Origin: Glaciecola sp. UBA2563
GTDB lineage: Bacteria > Pseudomonadota > Gammaproteobacteria > Enterobacterales > Alteromonadaceae
Direction of reading: 5' to 3'
NCBI GenBank assembly: GCA_002340325.1
Contig: DDLV01000016.1
Coordinates: forward strand, 1 to 62,150
Length of the DNA: 62,150 nt
In this document: piece after piece, positions 27,213 through 35,758 of the stretch
Layout: the number at the start of each line of letters is the position of its first letter
How positions within the stretch are numbered: position 1 is the stretch's first letter
The notes under the pieces: model-generated
The model's database searches: none
What the model was told of the DNA's origin: nothing
The model's input: the letters and a program-made list of their open reading frames with translations, nothing else
Translations under genes and position numbers: made by a program

Positions 27213-27272
27213 TTAACACTTGTCTATCGTTTAGTTGATCTAAGTGGTGATAAAAAAGCAGCGCTAGATTGA
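27213..27272 (+). pseudogene. Decayed type IV pilin fragment
   Basis: The frame LVDLSGDKKAA (ending at TGA 27270) matches FIDLSGDAKAA of the intact pilin that starts 300 bp downstream. Over 36 bases (27228-27263 against 27671-27706) I count 29 identities. The preceding residues also align weakly with the pilin helix. No start or leader remains. It looks like the remnant of a duplicated pilin gene or of a recombination event. Confidence 0.45.
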
Positions 27273-27572
27273 ACAACTTGCTGTATGTATCACAACTTCC
27301 TCACCCAATATATTTCTTAGCTCAAGAATCGAGCAGAGTAGGCGCGATAAATATTTCACGCATATCAACAACTTTTTTTTCCATACTCACGACATGTAAA
27401 GTCAGTTATCAAAATACAATTTTCTGCTAAGTCTCGTTATGATTACTATTTTCAAAATACAACCGCCATCGCCGTTCTTAAATTAAAACGATACAGCCGT
27501 ACAAAAGCCAATACGTTTTGTTAGTGAGAGAAATAATACCCTCCGTTACTGTAGCTGGGCTGAAGGTCGAAA

Positions 27573-28157
27573 ATGAAAGAAGGTTCCTTGAAAATCTCAA
27601 AGGGTTTTACGCTTGTAGAGTTAATCGTCGTGATTGTCATTTTGGGTGTGCTTGCTGTTACTGCTGTTCCTCGATTTATTGATTTAAGTGGTGATGCAAA
27701 AGCAGCATTCATCAAGGAACTGGCAGCGTCTATTAAAACGTCTTCAGACAACATCTTTTTTAGATCCCAAATCGAACAAACACCTAAACAGCGCTTGTTC
27801 TATTTTAGTGAATCAGGATACGGTAATGTTGCAATTAATTATGGGTATCCATGGCCTAACTGGCATATGTCTTGGAATTTCATTTTTGCACATCATGACC
27901 AAGCGAATATGTCTGTGCATGGCACTGGGACTTCAGGCAATCGTAACGCTGTTTGCGAAAATACAGAATATTGCATCCAGTTATATAGGACAGCCGATTA
28001 CAGGCCATCTAGTACAACTGATTGGTGGGGCGTATACTTTGTACTAGAGGGTATGAGCATCAACGATTTGTGCTTTGCTTTTTACGGATTGGATATCGTT
28101 GAGAATAAATCAGACCAAACGCCTCCCGTAATTACTACGGAAACGTCCGGCTGTTAG
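27573..28157 (+). CDS. Type IV pilin / MSHA-like pseudopilin
   Basis: A 194-residue protein with a short charged leader, the prepilin peptidase site KG/FTLVELIVV (cut after G11, then Phe, with Glu at +5), a 20-residue hydrophobic helix and a C-terminal globular part with two Cys pairs. It resembles MSHA-type pilins and pseudopilins, including the RFIDLSGDAKAA segment after the helix. No assembly genes lie in the window, so it depends on machinery encoded elsewhere. It ends 13 bp before a convergent gene. The 656 bp between the upstream GT2 and this gene hold only the orphan frame and the decayed pilin piece described separately. Confidence 0.88.
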   Translation: MKEGSLKISKGFTLVELIVVIVILGVLAVTAVPRFIDLSGDAKAAFIKELAASIKTSSDNIFFRSQIEQTPKQRLFYFSESGYGNVAINYGYPWPNWHMSWNFIFAHHDQANMSVHGTGTSGNRNAVCENTEYCIQLYRTADYRPSSTTDWWGVYFVLEGMSINDLCFAFYGLDIVENKSDQTPPVITTETSGC

Positions 28158-28170
28158 GCATACTTGAAAA

Positions 28171-28788
28171 CTATGGTTTCATTATTTCCTTAACCTGCGC
28201 AAGCGCGCTTGAGTAATCTTTGTAATCGAGCAAGATTGGATGAGCGCTCCCATTATGTAAAAGCACCATTGAAGGAAAACCTTGAATAGGCAGGCTCCTT
28301 GCCATATAAAGCTCGCGTTCAAACTCAGATTGCAATTCATCTGAACGAACATCGCTCATAAATTTGTTTTCATCCAAACCTAATTCAGCTGCAAGCGTTA
28401 AATGGGTGTCAATATCTGAGGGGTTAAATGCCCGTAAATAATAAGCTTCCTGTATGGCGTGGATCATGTCTTTCTCTGCATCTTGCCAACGCGCCGCGAT
28501 GACGGATCTGCAAGCGGGATAGGTTGAGCGGCGAGGGGTGTTCTGTGTCCAAAAGTCGTAGTTGAATTCGGTGCCAAGCAATGATTGAATTTTACGCCAA
28601 TAACCTGCGATCGTTTCGCGCTGTTGCTCCGGCATTGGTTCATCACTATCCGGCGCTAATCCGCCCACAAGAAGCTGCACCTTCACCAATGAGGTCAATG
28701 CGTTTTCAAATTGATCCCACACGGGTCGATGACCCCAGCACCAGCTGCACATGGGGTCATGCACATAATAAAAGCAACTGTCTGGCAT
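28171..28788 (-). CDS. DsbA-family thiol oxidoreductase-like protein
   Basis: A 205-residue protein of the DsbA/FrnE-like thioredoxin superfamily with a CSWC redox motif at residues 14-17 (DPMCSWCWGH), a central helical insertion, and the cis-proline segment IQGFPSMV near residue 170. It has no signal peptide, so it acts in the cytoplasm, like the FrnE or HCCA-isomerase-like branch. It is the third gene of a unit after GT9 and GT4 genes, 17 bp after the latter; a direct link to LPS synthesis is not obvious. Confidence 0.85.
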   Translation of the reverse strand: MPDSCFYYVHDPMCSWCWGHRPVWDQFENALTSLVKVQLLVGGLAPDSDEPMPEQQRETIAGYWRKIQSLLGTEFNYDFWTQNTPRRSTYPACRSVIAARWQDAEKDMIHAIQEAYYLRAFNPSDIDTHLTLAAELGLDENKFMSDVRSDELQSEFERELYMARSLPIQGFPSMVLLHNGSAHPILLDYKDYSSALAQVKEIMKP

Positions 28789-28805
28789 AATTGGTACTTA
28801 AAAAA

Positions 28806-29888
28806 TTAAAGAAGAACTTCATTATATACAGCTAGATTTCCATCGACCATCGATTCGATTGAAAACTTACTTAATATGGCGTCTCTGCAACGCTGCCTTA
28901 TCTTTTCAATTGCAATATCATCACTGAGAGCATGCGCTAAAAGTGTCGCCAGTTGTTCAGAATTACCCGGTTTAAACAGCCATCCGTTGTAATTGTGCTG
29001 AATAATTTCTGGCAGTCCACCGGCATTCGCTGCAATCACGGGGACGCCACAACTGTTTGCTTGGAGTATCGCGACACCAAGGCCTTCAGCAAAAGCAGGA
29101 TGAACTAAAAGATCGAGATTTGGGATTATCTTGTGTAAATCATGTCTAAACCCGACAAATCTGACAATATCTGAAATAGACCGCGCCTTGACTTCTGCCT
29201 GAAGTTCCGTTTGTAAGGGTCCCTGACCAAAAATGAGCACTTTGCACTTGGGTAAAGATGATCTTGCTTTTTCCAAGCTGCAAAAAAGTGTTGAATGCCC
29301 TTTCCTTTTTATCATCTGGGCGATCATACCAATGACTTTTTCACCCTTCTCAATACCAAATTCTTGTTGAAACCATGCAACGTTTTCAAGGGGGGAAAAT
29401 TTATCTGTATCTACAGCGCTATAAACCAAACGTAGCCTATCCGCTGCAACATCTTGATTTAACAGAACGTCTTTAATTTTCCTAGAAATAGTGATGACTC
29501 TGTCACAACGATTGTATTTAAGTCGTGAAGCTAAACGGGTTTCTTTATTGTCGACTCTTCTGGAGATAACAACGGGCGTGTTCGACCATTTTGCAGCCAA
29601 TAAGCCAAGGGTATCAGCGCCGCGTCTCGAGTGTAAATGAACCAAATCTGCATTGTGTTCATGAATGAGCTTTTTGAACCGAAAGATAAATGATAAGTCG
29701 GCATCACCGCGCATTGCGAGCGCGACTATTTCTATGTTGTCTTCATTAATTTGACGAGATAGCTCGCTATTACTTGAACAGACAAGGACATTTTCAACGC
29801 CCTTATTTGCAAGACCTCTGATGAGGTACTGCACCTGGAGTGCGCCGCCATATAAATACCTCCCAGTTTCGAGGTGCAGAATTTTCAT
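28806..29888 (-). CDS. GT4 family glycosyltransferase
   Basis: A 360-residue GT-B enzyme of family GT4. The N-domain starts with KILHLETGRYLYGGALQV, the interdomain segment has YSAVDTDKFSP, and the C-domain has GMIAQMIKRKGH, the RFVGFRHDL strand and the HPAFAEGLGVAILQANSCGVP block with the EGLGxxxLQA nucleotide-sugar motif. No signal peptide. It starts 4 bp after the GT9 gene stop, so it is in one operon with it, and probably adds a sugar to the lipopolysaccharide core. Confidence 0.9.
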   Translation of the reverse strand: MKILHLETGRYLYGGALQVQYLIRGLANKGVENVLVCSSNSELSRQINEDNIEIVALAMRGDADLSFIFRFKKLIHEHNADLVHLHSRRGADTLGLLAAKWSNTPVVISRRVDNKETRLASRLKYNRCDRVITISRKIKDVLLNQDVAADRLRLVYSAVDTDKFSPLENVAWFQQEFGIEKGEKVIGMIAQMIKRKGHSTLFCSLEKARSSLPKCKVLIFGQGPLQTELQAEVKARSISDIVRFVGFRHDLHKIIPNLDLLVHPAFAEGLGVAILQANSCGVPVIAANAGGLPEIIQHNYNGWLFKPGNSEQLATLLAHALSDDIAIEKIRQRCRDAILSKFSIESMVDGNLAVYNEVLL

Positions 29889-29891
29889 CGC

Positions 29892-30968
29892 TCAATGTAA
29901 TACTTCTGGTCGTTTACGTAACTGTTTTTCCAGCGAATCAAAAACATTCTCTACCGTAATATCTTTCATACAATGATAACTTTTTTCACAAATCGGATGA
30001 CGTCGACATGGGGAGCACTGCTTAGCCAAATAAATCACTTTTGCATACTCGCATCGAGTATTTAAATAGGGTCTTGTTGAACCAAAAAGCGCTATTGTTG
30101 GCGTTTTTTGTGCAATAGCACCATGTGTCAAACCTGTGTCTACACCGATTACAGCCTTTGCATCCTTCAACAACGCAATACTCTGATTTAAGCTTAACTT
30201 ACCACAAAGGTGCATAACGTCGTCCGCGTGTCGACATAGCGTCTCAGCTTCAGGAGCATCCGCGGGACCTCCCAATATGAGTATCTTTGCTTTGTATTTT
30301 ACTGAAAGCTTCTTGGCGAGTGACAGCCAGGCGTCATTGAACCAGTGCTTTTGCTCCCTTGTGGTAAAGGGACAAAAAACGAAATAAGGAGTATCACCAA
30401 TCCATGGTAAATGGAAAGTGACGCTTTCCATCGAATCTTCTGGCAATATAAGGTTCATAAGGAAAGAATCCGTATTGCAACCAAGGTAGTTCGCCATTTG
30501 CTCATACTCAGAGCTTATGTCTGGATGATTTTTCTCTTTAACAATAGACTCAGTCAAAAACAAATGACTATGTTCTTTGCTTTTGAAACCAACGCGTCTT
30601 TTAGCTGATGAGAGCCATGCCCAAACAGCGCTTTTAAAGAGTCCTTGTAAGTCTATAGCAAGATCAAAGTGTTGAGATCTGAGATGGTTTATCAACGAAG
30701 TTATTGTGACCAAAGCGCTTTTAAATCTGCCCTCGCGAAGTTCAAATTTAAATTTTGATTTTGGAAAACACACAACGTGGTCGATCAACGGATGGTTTTC
30801 TACAAGGCACGCTAAGTGTGGCTCACACATCCATGATAATTTTGCTTCAGGATATCTTTCTTTAAGAGCAATGATGATCGGTGTCGCCATTATGATATCG
30901 CCGATAGCACTGGTGCGGATGATCAATATATTGTTAGGTGCATGTTTCAAATTTGAAGCGAATGACAT
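29892..30968 (-). CDS. GT9 family heptosyltransferase-like protein
   Basis: A 358-residue GT-B protein of the ADP-heptose:LPS heptosyltransferase family (GT9). N-terminal NILIIRTSAIGDIIMATPI is the family signature, LAIDLQGLFKSA lies mid N-domain, and GVDTGLTHGAIA with ALFGSTRP forms the C-domain donor site. ATG 30968 is preferred to GTG 30980 though neither has a strong ribosome-binding site. It is divergent from the Kdo transferase gene, the usual inner-core partner, and heads the GT9-GT4-DsbA-like unit. Which core heptose it transfers, if heptose at all, is unclear. Confidence 0.87.
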   Translation of the reverse strand: MSFASNLKHAPNNILIIRTSAIGDIIMATPIIIALKERYPEAKLSWMCEPHLACLVENHPLIDHVVCFPKSKFKFELREGRFKSALVTITSLINHLRSQHFDLAIDLQGLFKSAVWAWLSSAKRRVGFKSKEHSHLFLTESIVKEKNHPDISSEYEQMANYLGCNTDSFLMNLILPEDSMESVTFHLPWIGDTPYFVFCPFTTREQKHWFNDAWLSLAKKLSVKYKAKILILGGPADAPEAETLCRHADDVMHLCGKLSLNQSIALLKDAKAVIGVDTGLTHGAIAQKTPTIALFGSTRPYLNTRCEYAKVIYLAKQCSPCRRHPICEKSYHCMKDITVENVFDSLEKQLRKRPEVLH

Positions 30969-31086
30969 ATGAATGCGCACGACTGTGCGTTACCTGATTC
31001 CAATTAGCTGCGAAAAATACGTTGTTTGGGACTTTCTGTGAAATGAATTTTTTGTGAACCCTTGACGAGTTTCATCAAGTTGCAAT

Positions 31087-31110
31087 GTGATGTGCGTTAA
31101 ATCACATCAC
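31087..31110. promoter_or_regulatory. Perfect 8-bp inverted repeat between GT9 and waaA
   Basis: GTGATGTG and CACATCAC are perfect complements around an 8-nt AT-rich spacer, ending 23 bp before the waaA start. A TTGACG hexamer at 31062 could be a -35 box. The repeat could be an operator or a hairpin in the waaA leader. It is too widely spaced for a CRP site. Confidence 0.4.
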
Positions 31111-31133
31111 GTCTAAACAGCGTTTGAGTGTTT

Positions 31134-32483
31134 ATGATTCGTTATTGTTACGCATGCTTATTTTGGTTCATATTACCCTTTGTTCTGATTAAATATCTTC
31201 TAAGGTCAATCAAACATCGGCATTATCGTCATCATTTGCTAGAGCGCTTTGCGCTAAAATTGCCGAGGCTGAATAGTCCATCCGTACATATGCATCTGGT
31301 GTCAGTTGGTGAAGCCAATGCTGCTTCTACGCTGCTATTCTCTCTGATGGAAAAATATGTCAATCATCATTTTGTGATCACCGTTACCACACCGACTGGG
31401 CGCGCTAGAGTAAAACAACTGTTCGCAATGCACCCTAATGTAACAATATGCTATCTCCCGTTTGATACATATTTAATGATGCGTTCTTTTCTGAAACGGG
31501 TTAATCCTGTAATTTCTTTGATACTTGAAACGGAAATGTGGCCCTATTTTTTGTTAAATGCGCAACAGCAAAACATACCGGTTGTTCTTGTGAATGCGAG
31601 GCTGTCAAAGAAGTCATTAAAAGGGTATTTAAAAGTAGACAAGATAAGCAAGGAGATGTTTACCTCACTGGATTTAATCTTGGCACAGTATAAATCAGAT
31701 AAAAAAAGATTGGTTCGCTTGGGTTGTCAGCCTGAACGTATCAAAAAAATTGGGAACATCAAGTTTGATCTCACCATCCCATTTGAACAAGTAAAAATTG
31801 GAAAACGTTTAAAATCAAAACTCGAGCGACCAGTGTGGATCGCAGCTAGCACCCACAAGGGAGAAGAAGAGCAAATTCTCGCCTGTCATAAAATAATACA
31901 GTCTCAATTTAGTAATGCATTATTGATTTTGGTTCCTAGACATAAAGAGCGATTTAAAGACGTTGAGAGCCTTCTCGAAAATCAATTCGATTATCAGAAG
32001 TATAGTATTATCAAAGATAAAAAAGAGACTATCTCAGCCACTTCAAGCATCCTTCTTGGCGATACTTTGGGTGATATGTTTACTTATTTGACGCTGGCTG
32101 ATATCTCATTTATTGGTGGAAGCCTTGTTAAAAAAGGGGGACACAATCCTATTGAACCTTCTTCAATAGGCCTACCCATTATAACAGGGCCTCATACCTT
32201 TAATTTTTCGCGTGTCTTTAAAATATGTTTTGAAAAAGGTTTCTGTACGAAAGTGGACGATGTTGATGCGCTATCTACGCGACTGATAGCACTATTCAAG
32301 AATGATCAACAACGACATGAATTGAAAAAAATTGCATTGGCTTTTGTCGATGAAAATAAAGGGGCGACGCGTAAAGTTCTCAATGCGCTATCGCCTTATT
32401 TTAGACATGAACCGCAGTTGTCAACAGAGGTCACCGATTCGTTGCCACAGCAGATTGAAGCTTCAAGGGTTATGGCAGAATGA
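31134..32483 (+). CDS. waaA: Kdo transferase
   Basis: A 449-residue 3-deoxy-D-manno-octulosonic acid transferase (GT30), which attaches Kdo to lipid A precursor at the inner membrane. It has an N-terminal membrane anchor (about 3-22), the LVSVGEANAAS segment containing the catalytic Glu, TVTTPTGRARVK, LILETEMWPYF, a KIGNIKFDL segment in the middle, and the C-domain FIGGSLVKKGGHNPIEP donor site. Length is close to the family norm. ATG 31134 is chosen over GTG 31128. It is divergent from the GT9-GT4 unit, a common arrangement for LPS core genes. Confidence 0.92.
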   Translation: MIRYCYACLFWFILPFVLIKYLLRSIKHRHYRHHLLERFALKLPRLNSPSVHMHLVSVGEANAASTLLFSLMEKYVNHHFVITVTTPTGRARVKQLFAMHPNVTICYLPFDTYLMMRSFLKRVNPVISLILETEMWPYFLLNAQQQNIPVVLVNARLSKKSLKGYLKVDKISKEMFTSLDLILAQYKSDKKRLVRLGCQPERIKKIGNIKFDLTIPFEQVKIGKRLKSKLERPVWIAASTHKGEEEQILACHKIIQSQFSNALLILVPRHKERFKDVESLLENQFDYQKYSIIKDKKETISATSSILLGDTLGDMFTYLTLADISFIGGSLVKKGGHNPIEPSSIGLPIITGPHTFNFSRVFKICFEKGFCTKVDDVDALSTRLIALFKNDQQRHELKKIALAFVDENKGATRKVLNALSPYFRHEPQLSTEVTDSLPQQIEASRVMAE

Positions 32484-32547
32484 GGTAGTGCGATACAAGT
32501 GTTTTATCTGACGAGAATTTAATACCGGCCAAATTATACAATCACAG

Positions 32548-33960
32548 CTAACTAACCGGAATCGCCTCTGTCATATTAATACTAGCTTTCCACGCCTGAA
32601 TGCGCGTCTTAAAGTCCCCTATCAAATGAGGGAATGCGTCAATCACGTTGTGTTCAGAATGCGGGTCCGTTCGAACATCATACAGTTCCATTAAGTCTAT
32701 GTCTTTATACCATCTGAAAAACCATCGGTCAGTGCGCACATAATAACCTTCGGCGCGCGCTCCCATGACGAGCGTATCGTCCCTGCGTTGATGGGTATAA
32801 CCAACAATTGCATCTCGCAATTCCAGGGTTTCTCCCTCTAAAATCGGTTTTAAGGAAAAACCAGGTAAATCTTGGGGCTTTCTATCTTTTGCGACGCCTG
32901 CCATGTCAAGAATGGTAGGAAACACATCTTCCATTGATACCAAGGTTGAGGTGTCGAAACTCTTTTGAAGGTTGTTGTTCCAATAAAAGATAACCGGCGT
33001 TAAAAATGATTGATTATAGAGGCCTAGTTTCCCTTTTTCGCCACCATTGGCAAAATCAATATCTGTATGCCAATCAGAGTCCTCTTGTTTGTATTCGATA
33101 TTGGCTTCCTGCACCCAACCATTGTCGTTTATATACACAAATATAGTGTTGTCTAGCAGTCCTTCTTCTTCGACGTGATCAAGGATCTGTCCGACCCCGT
33201 AGTCCCACCACGTGATATTTGAATAATAGAGCTTTGCCGAGTCTGAAATATCCTTATCTTCGTAGTACTTTGCGTGTTTGTATGGCGCATCAAAAGGGGT
33301 ATGTGGCAGGGCAGGGCCATACCAAACAAAGAAAGGTTTGTCTTTGTTGTCGGTAATAAAATTAAACAGCGGTTCCATAGTTGTTCGGCCAAGTTCGACA
33401 CCTTCTGCCCCCATCATCTGAAAAAAGAAATCATCTTTATCAAACTTGTCCATATCCCAGCCGTTCGTCATACCTTCTGTGAAGTGCCCATTTTTATAGG
33501 AATTTTCCCACCATTTGCCGCCTTGCCAACTGACATAGCCAAGTTCTGCAAGCAATTTGGGAATTGTGTCAAACTGCTTCATGCCTTCTGCAAGCTTCAA
33601 TGTGGTCCATCTCGCTCTTTCTTTATCATCAAAGGTTTTATAATCAGGGTCATCAGCACGTTTTTCATCCATAATATCAAACAGCCGCTGTTGATATTGC
33701 ACAGGGTGTAGCCCTGTGATCAATGTTCGTAGGGAAGGACGGCAATGGTTGGCAGTTGAGTGACCTTGTGTAAACGTCACGCCATTTTCGGCCAATAAAT
33801 CCATGTTTGGCGTTACTACATTTTGATCGCCCATAAAGCCGAAGTAAGGCGCGCCATGATCGTCTCCAATTAGCAATATAATGTTCGGGTGTTCTTGGTT
33901 TGCTGTGGATGTTTTTGAGAATAGGAATATAAGGCATAAGGCCACGAATCTACTTTTCAT
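32548..33960 (-). CDS. Exported sulfatase with a variant active-site motif
   Basis: A 470-residue S1-type sulfatase with signal peptide (about 1-20), the metal-binding IGDDHG segment, and the active-site block CRPSLRTLITG with Cys73 as the expected formylglycine precursor. The canonical motif is CxPxR; here Leu is in the Arg position and Arg follows one residue later. Further metal residues appear in YINDNGW. The rest matches full-length arylsulfatases. Substrates are probably sulfated algal glycans, which is inference. No anaerobic or formylglycine-generating maturase gene is visible here. A CadC-like regulator is encoded divergently. Confidence 0.88.
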   Translation of the reverse strand: MKSRFVALCLIFLFSKTSTANQEHPNIILLIGDDHGAPYFGFMGDQNVVTPNMDLLAENGVTFTQGHSTANHCRPSLRTLITGLHPVQYQQRLFDIMDEKRADDPDYKTFDDKERARWTTLKLAEGMKQFDTIPKLLAELGYVSWQGGKWWENSYKNGHFTEGMTNGWDMDKFDKDDFFFQMMGAEGVELGRTTMEPLFNFITDNKDKPFFVWYGPALPHTPFDAPYKHAKYYEDKDISDSAKLYYSNITWWDYGVGQILDHVEEEGLLDNTIFVYINDNGWVQEANIEYKQEDSDWHTDIDFANGGEKGKLGLYNQSFLTPVIFYWNNNLQKSFDTSTLVSMEDVFPTILDMAGVAKDRKPQDLPGFSLKPILEGETLELRDAIVGYTHQRRDDTLVMGARAEGYYVRTDRWFFRWYKDIDLMELYDVRTDPHSEHNVIDAFPHLIGDFKTRIQAWKASINMTEAIPVS

Positions 33961-34089
33961 CTAATCATCTCTCTATTATGTGCCATTGTTAATCACCGCT
34001 ATCGGCAATATATGGAGTGCATGAGTTGAAGCGTAGAACGGCAGTAAATATTTGTTAATTAAAAGTTACTAAAAATTTCTAAAATTCTC

Positions 34090-34128
34090 CTCAAAAGATA
34101 TAAAATTTGAGTAAATAGTCATTTGAGT
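34090..34128. promoter_or_regulatory. Three TTTGAG-type sites at 16-bp spacing upstream of the CadC-like gene
   Basis: An inverted CTCAAA starts at 34090 and direct TTTGAG copies start at 34106 and 34122 (the latter two extend to TTTGAGT). The spacing is exactly 16 bp each time. They sit 28-67 bp upstream of the regulator start and also in the divergent sulfatase promoter region. They may be binding sites for the regulator itself. Confidence 0.35.
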
Positions 34129-34156
34129 CACCAATTAAATGGATAATGCTTGAGAC

Positions 34157-35629
34157 ATGAAGTACAAAATAGAAGGATGTGTATTGGATGAAAAAACGCG
34201 CACGCTGGTCGTTGGTGAAGAAGACACCAAAATACGACCGCGTACACTTAGTCTTCTTCTTTACTTCATTAACAACTCGGGAAGGATCATTAGCAAAGAG
34301 GAGTTACTGGCTTCGGTATGGCCTGATGTTGTTGTTGATGAAGCGGTGATTTTTCAGTCTATAAGTGAAATAAGGAAATTATTTAAGAACAAACATATTA
34401 TCATAAATCATCCTCGAAAGGGGTATCAGCTTGTCGCCAACATTTCCTCAATAAAAGACACTGCATCTGCTCAAAAGCCTAAGATTAAATTACGAATCGG
34501 TATAGTGATAGCAGTTAGCTTCATTACCGCCGTTTTCATTGGCTTTTTGAAAGAGACAAAAACCGTAGCAACTACAGAAGCAGAAACCTCATTTGCGCCC
34601 AAAGTACTAATAATGCCTGTCGTGAATAACACGTCTTATGAAGAACACAAATGGCTTCGGCTAGGTGGTATGGACCACGTTATTGCAATATTAGAAGAGA
34701 ATATTAAGGGCGCGTTCATCTACGAATTTGAAGATGTCATTCAAATACTTCAAATAGTAAATGCGCAAAATACGACAACAGATGTTCTTCTAAACAAAAT
34801 GTTTGAATTGTCAAACGCGACTAATATTATTCAGCTGGAATTTGTTGGCAAAGCACTAGAATACAAAGTGGCGATTACCTTTGCGACAGCGAAGAGTAGT
34901 CAAAAAACGGTTGTGTTTGCACAAACTATTGACGATGGGCTTAATCTCGCGGCATCTGAAATTCTTAGACACTTTGACGCGCCACTTCCAGCCACAAATG
35001 TTAGCTTGAATAATGATTTTCTTCACACTTTGTTTGCCGAGGCTATGCTGGCATACGAAAAAGAGTGGGCATTGGCCATTAGCTTTCTTGAAAGCTATAT
35101 CAGTATAGAGCCTAAATCTGTCATTGCACTGCGGTATTTGACAAAGCTCTATATCCTAAAAGATCGCCTCGTAGAAGCAGAGCAAATGTTGAATAGGATT
35201 GAAGACACCGGTGAATTGTCTAAAGAGGAGTTTGCGTACCACCAATACTATAGCGGTTTGTTGCAGAAAAAACGCGGGAAATACAATGAAGCACTTGATT
35301 GGCTTAATCGCATAGATGAAAATTTCGACACCAATCGCCCATCCATTTTGTCAGCTAGATTGAACTATTCAAAAGGTGAAATATTGCTATTAAAACAGGA
35401 ATTTGAAAAAGCAAAGCGACAATTTGAGAAGGCGCTTAAATTTCACGAGTTTACTGGGAATGTTGTGGGAATAAATTCCGCCAAAATAATGATGTCAGTC
35501 GCTATGATTAATCAAAATGATATCGAAAATGCAACCGCGTTATTTAACAGTGCAAACCAACAGATAGAGGAATTAAATATCGTCTTCCTTGAGGCAATGG
35601 CTAGTCAACATCAGCATTTATTTAACTAG
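34157..35629 (+). CDS. CadC/ToxR-like membrane-anchored winged-helix regulator
   Basis: A 490-residue one-component regulator. Residues 1-98 form an OmpR-type winged helix with IRPRTLSLLLYF, ISKEELLASVWPD and HPRKGYQL. One membrane span follows (about 116-136), then a periplasmic part of about 350 residues. Its second half contains tetratricopeptide-like repeats (about 290-470), typical of this group in Alteromonadales. It should bind DNA in the cytoplasm and sense a periplasmic signal or partner. It is divergent from the sulfatase gene, a frequent pairing, and may control it. Confidence 0.85.
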   Translation: MKYKIEGCVLDEKTRTLVVGEEDTKIRPRTLSLLLYFINNSGRIISKEELLASVWPDVVVDEAVIFQSISEIRKLFKNKHIIINHPRKGYQLVANISSIKDTASAQKPKIKLRIGIVIAVSFITAVFIGFLKETKTVATTEAETSFAPKVLIMPVVNNTSYEEHKWLRLGGMDHVIAILEENIKGAFIYEFEDVIQILQIVNAQNTTTDVLLNKMFELSNATNIIQLEFVGKALEYKVAITFATAKSSQKTVVFAQTIDDGLNLAASEILRHFDAPLPATNVSLNNDFLHTLFAEAMLAYEKEWALAISFLESYISIEPKSVIALRYLTKLYILKDRLVEAEQMLNRIEDTGELSKEEFAYHQYYSGLLQKKRGKYNEALDWLNRIDENFDTNRPSILSARLNYSKGEILLLKQEFEKAKRQFEKALKFHEFTGNVVGINSAKIMMSVAMINQNDIENATALFNSANQQIEELNIVFLEAMASQHQHLFN

Positions 35630-35652
35630 GCCCTATCAACTGCCATAAAAAG

Positions 35653-35720
35653 GAGCAGGTGGCACGGGCTTTGCCAGCTCTAGTCTACTATGGGTTGATG
35701 TAATTATAGGTTGATGCAAT
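35653..35720. repeat. Bulged hairpin plus 12-bp direct repeats between two genes
   Basis: A hairpin (35653-35680) has a TGGCA/TGCCA stem with a 7-nt loop and an outer GAGC/GCTC pair, with three bulged bases on the left. It has no T-tract, so it is not a clear terminator. Two copies of GGTTGATG(T/C)AAT follow at 35693 and 35709, 16 bp apart, close to the YdcF-like gene start. They may be regulator sites. Confidence 0.4.
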
Positions 35721-35758
35721 AAAAATTCGCATTCCACAAGAGAATTAATAAAACTATT

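Noticed and set aside
31086..31106. Possible CRP site TGTGA...TCACA
   Set aside because: The spacer is 11 bases instead of 6, so it does not fit CRP.
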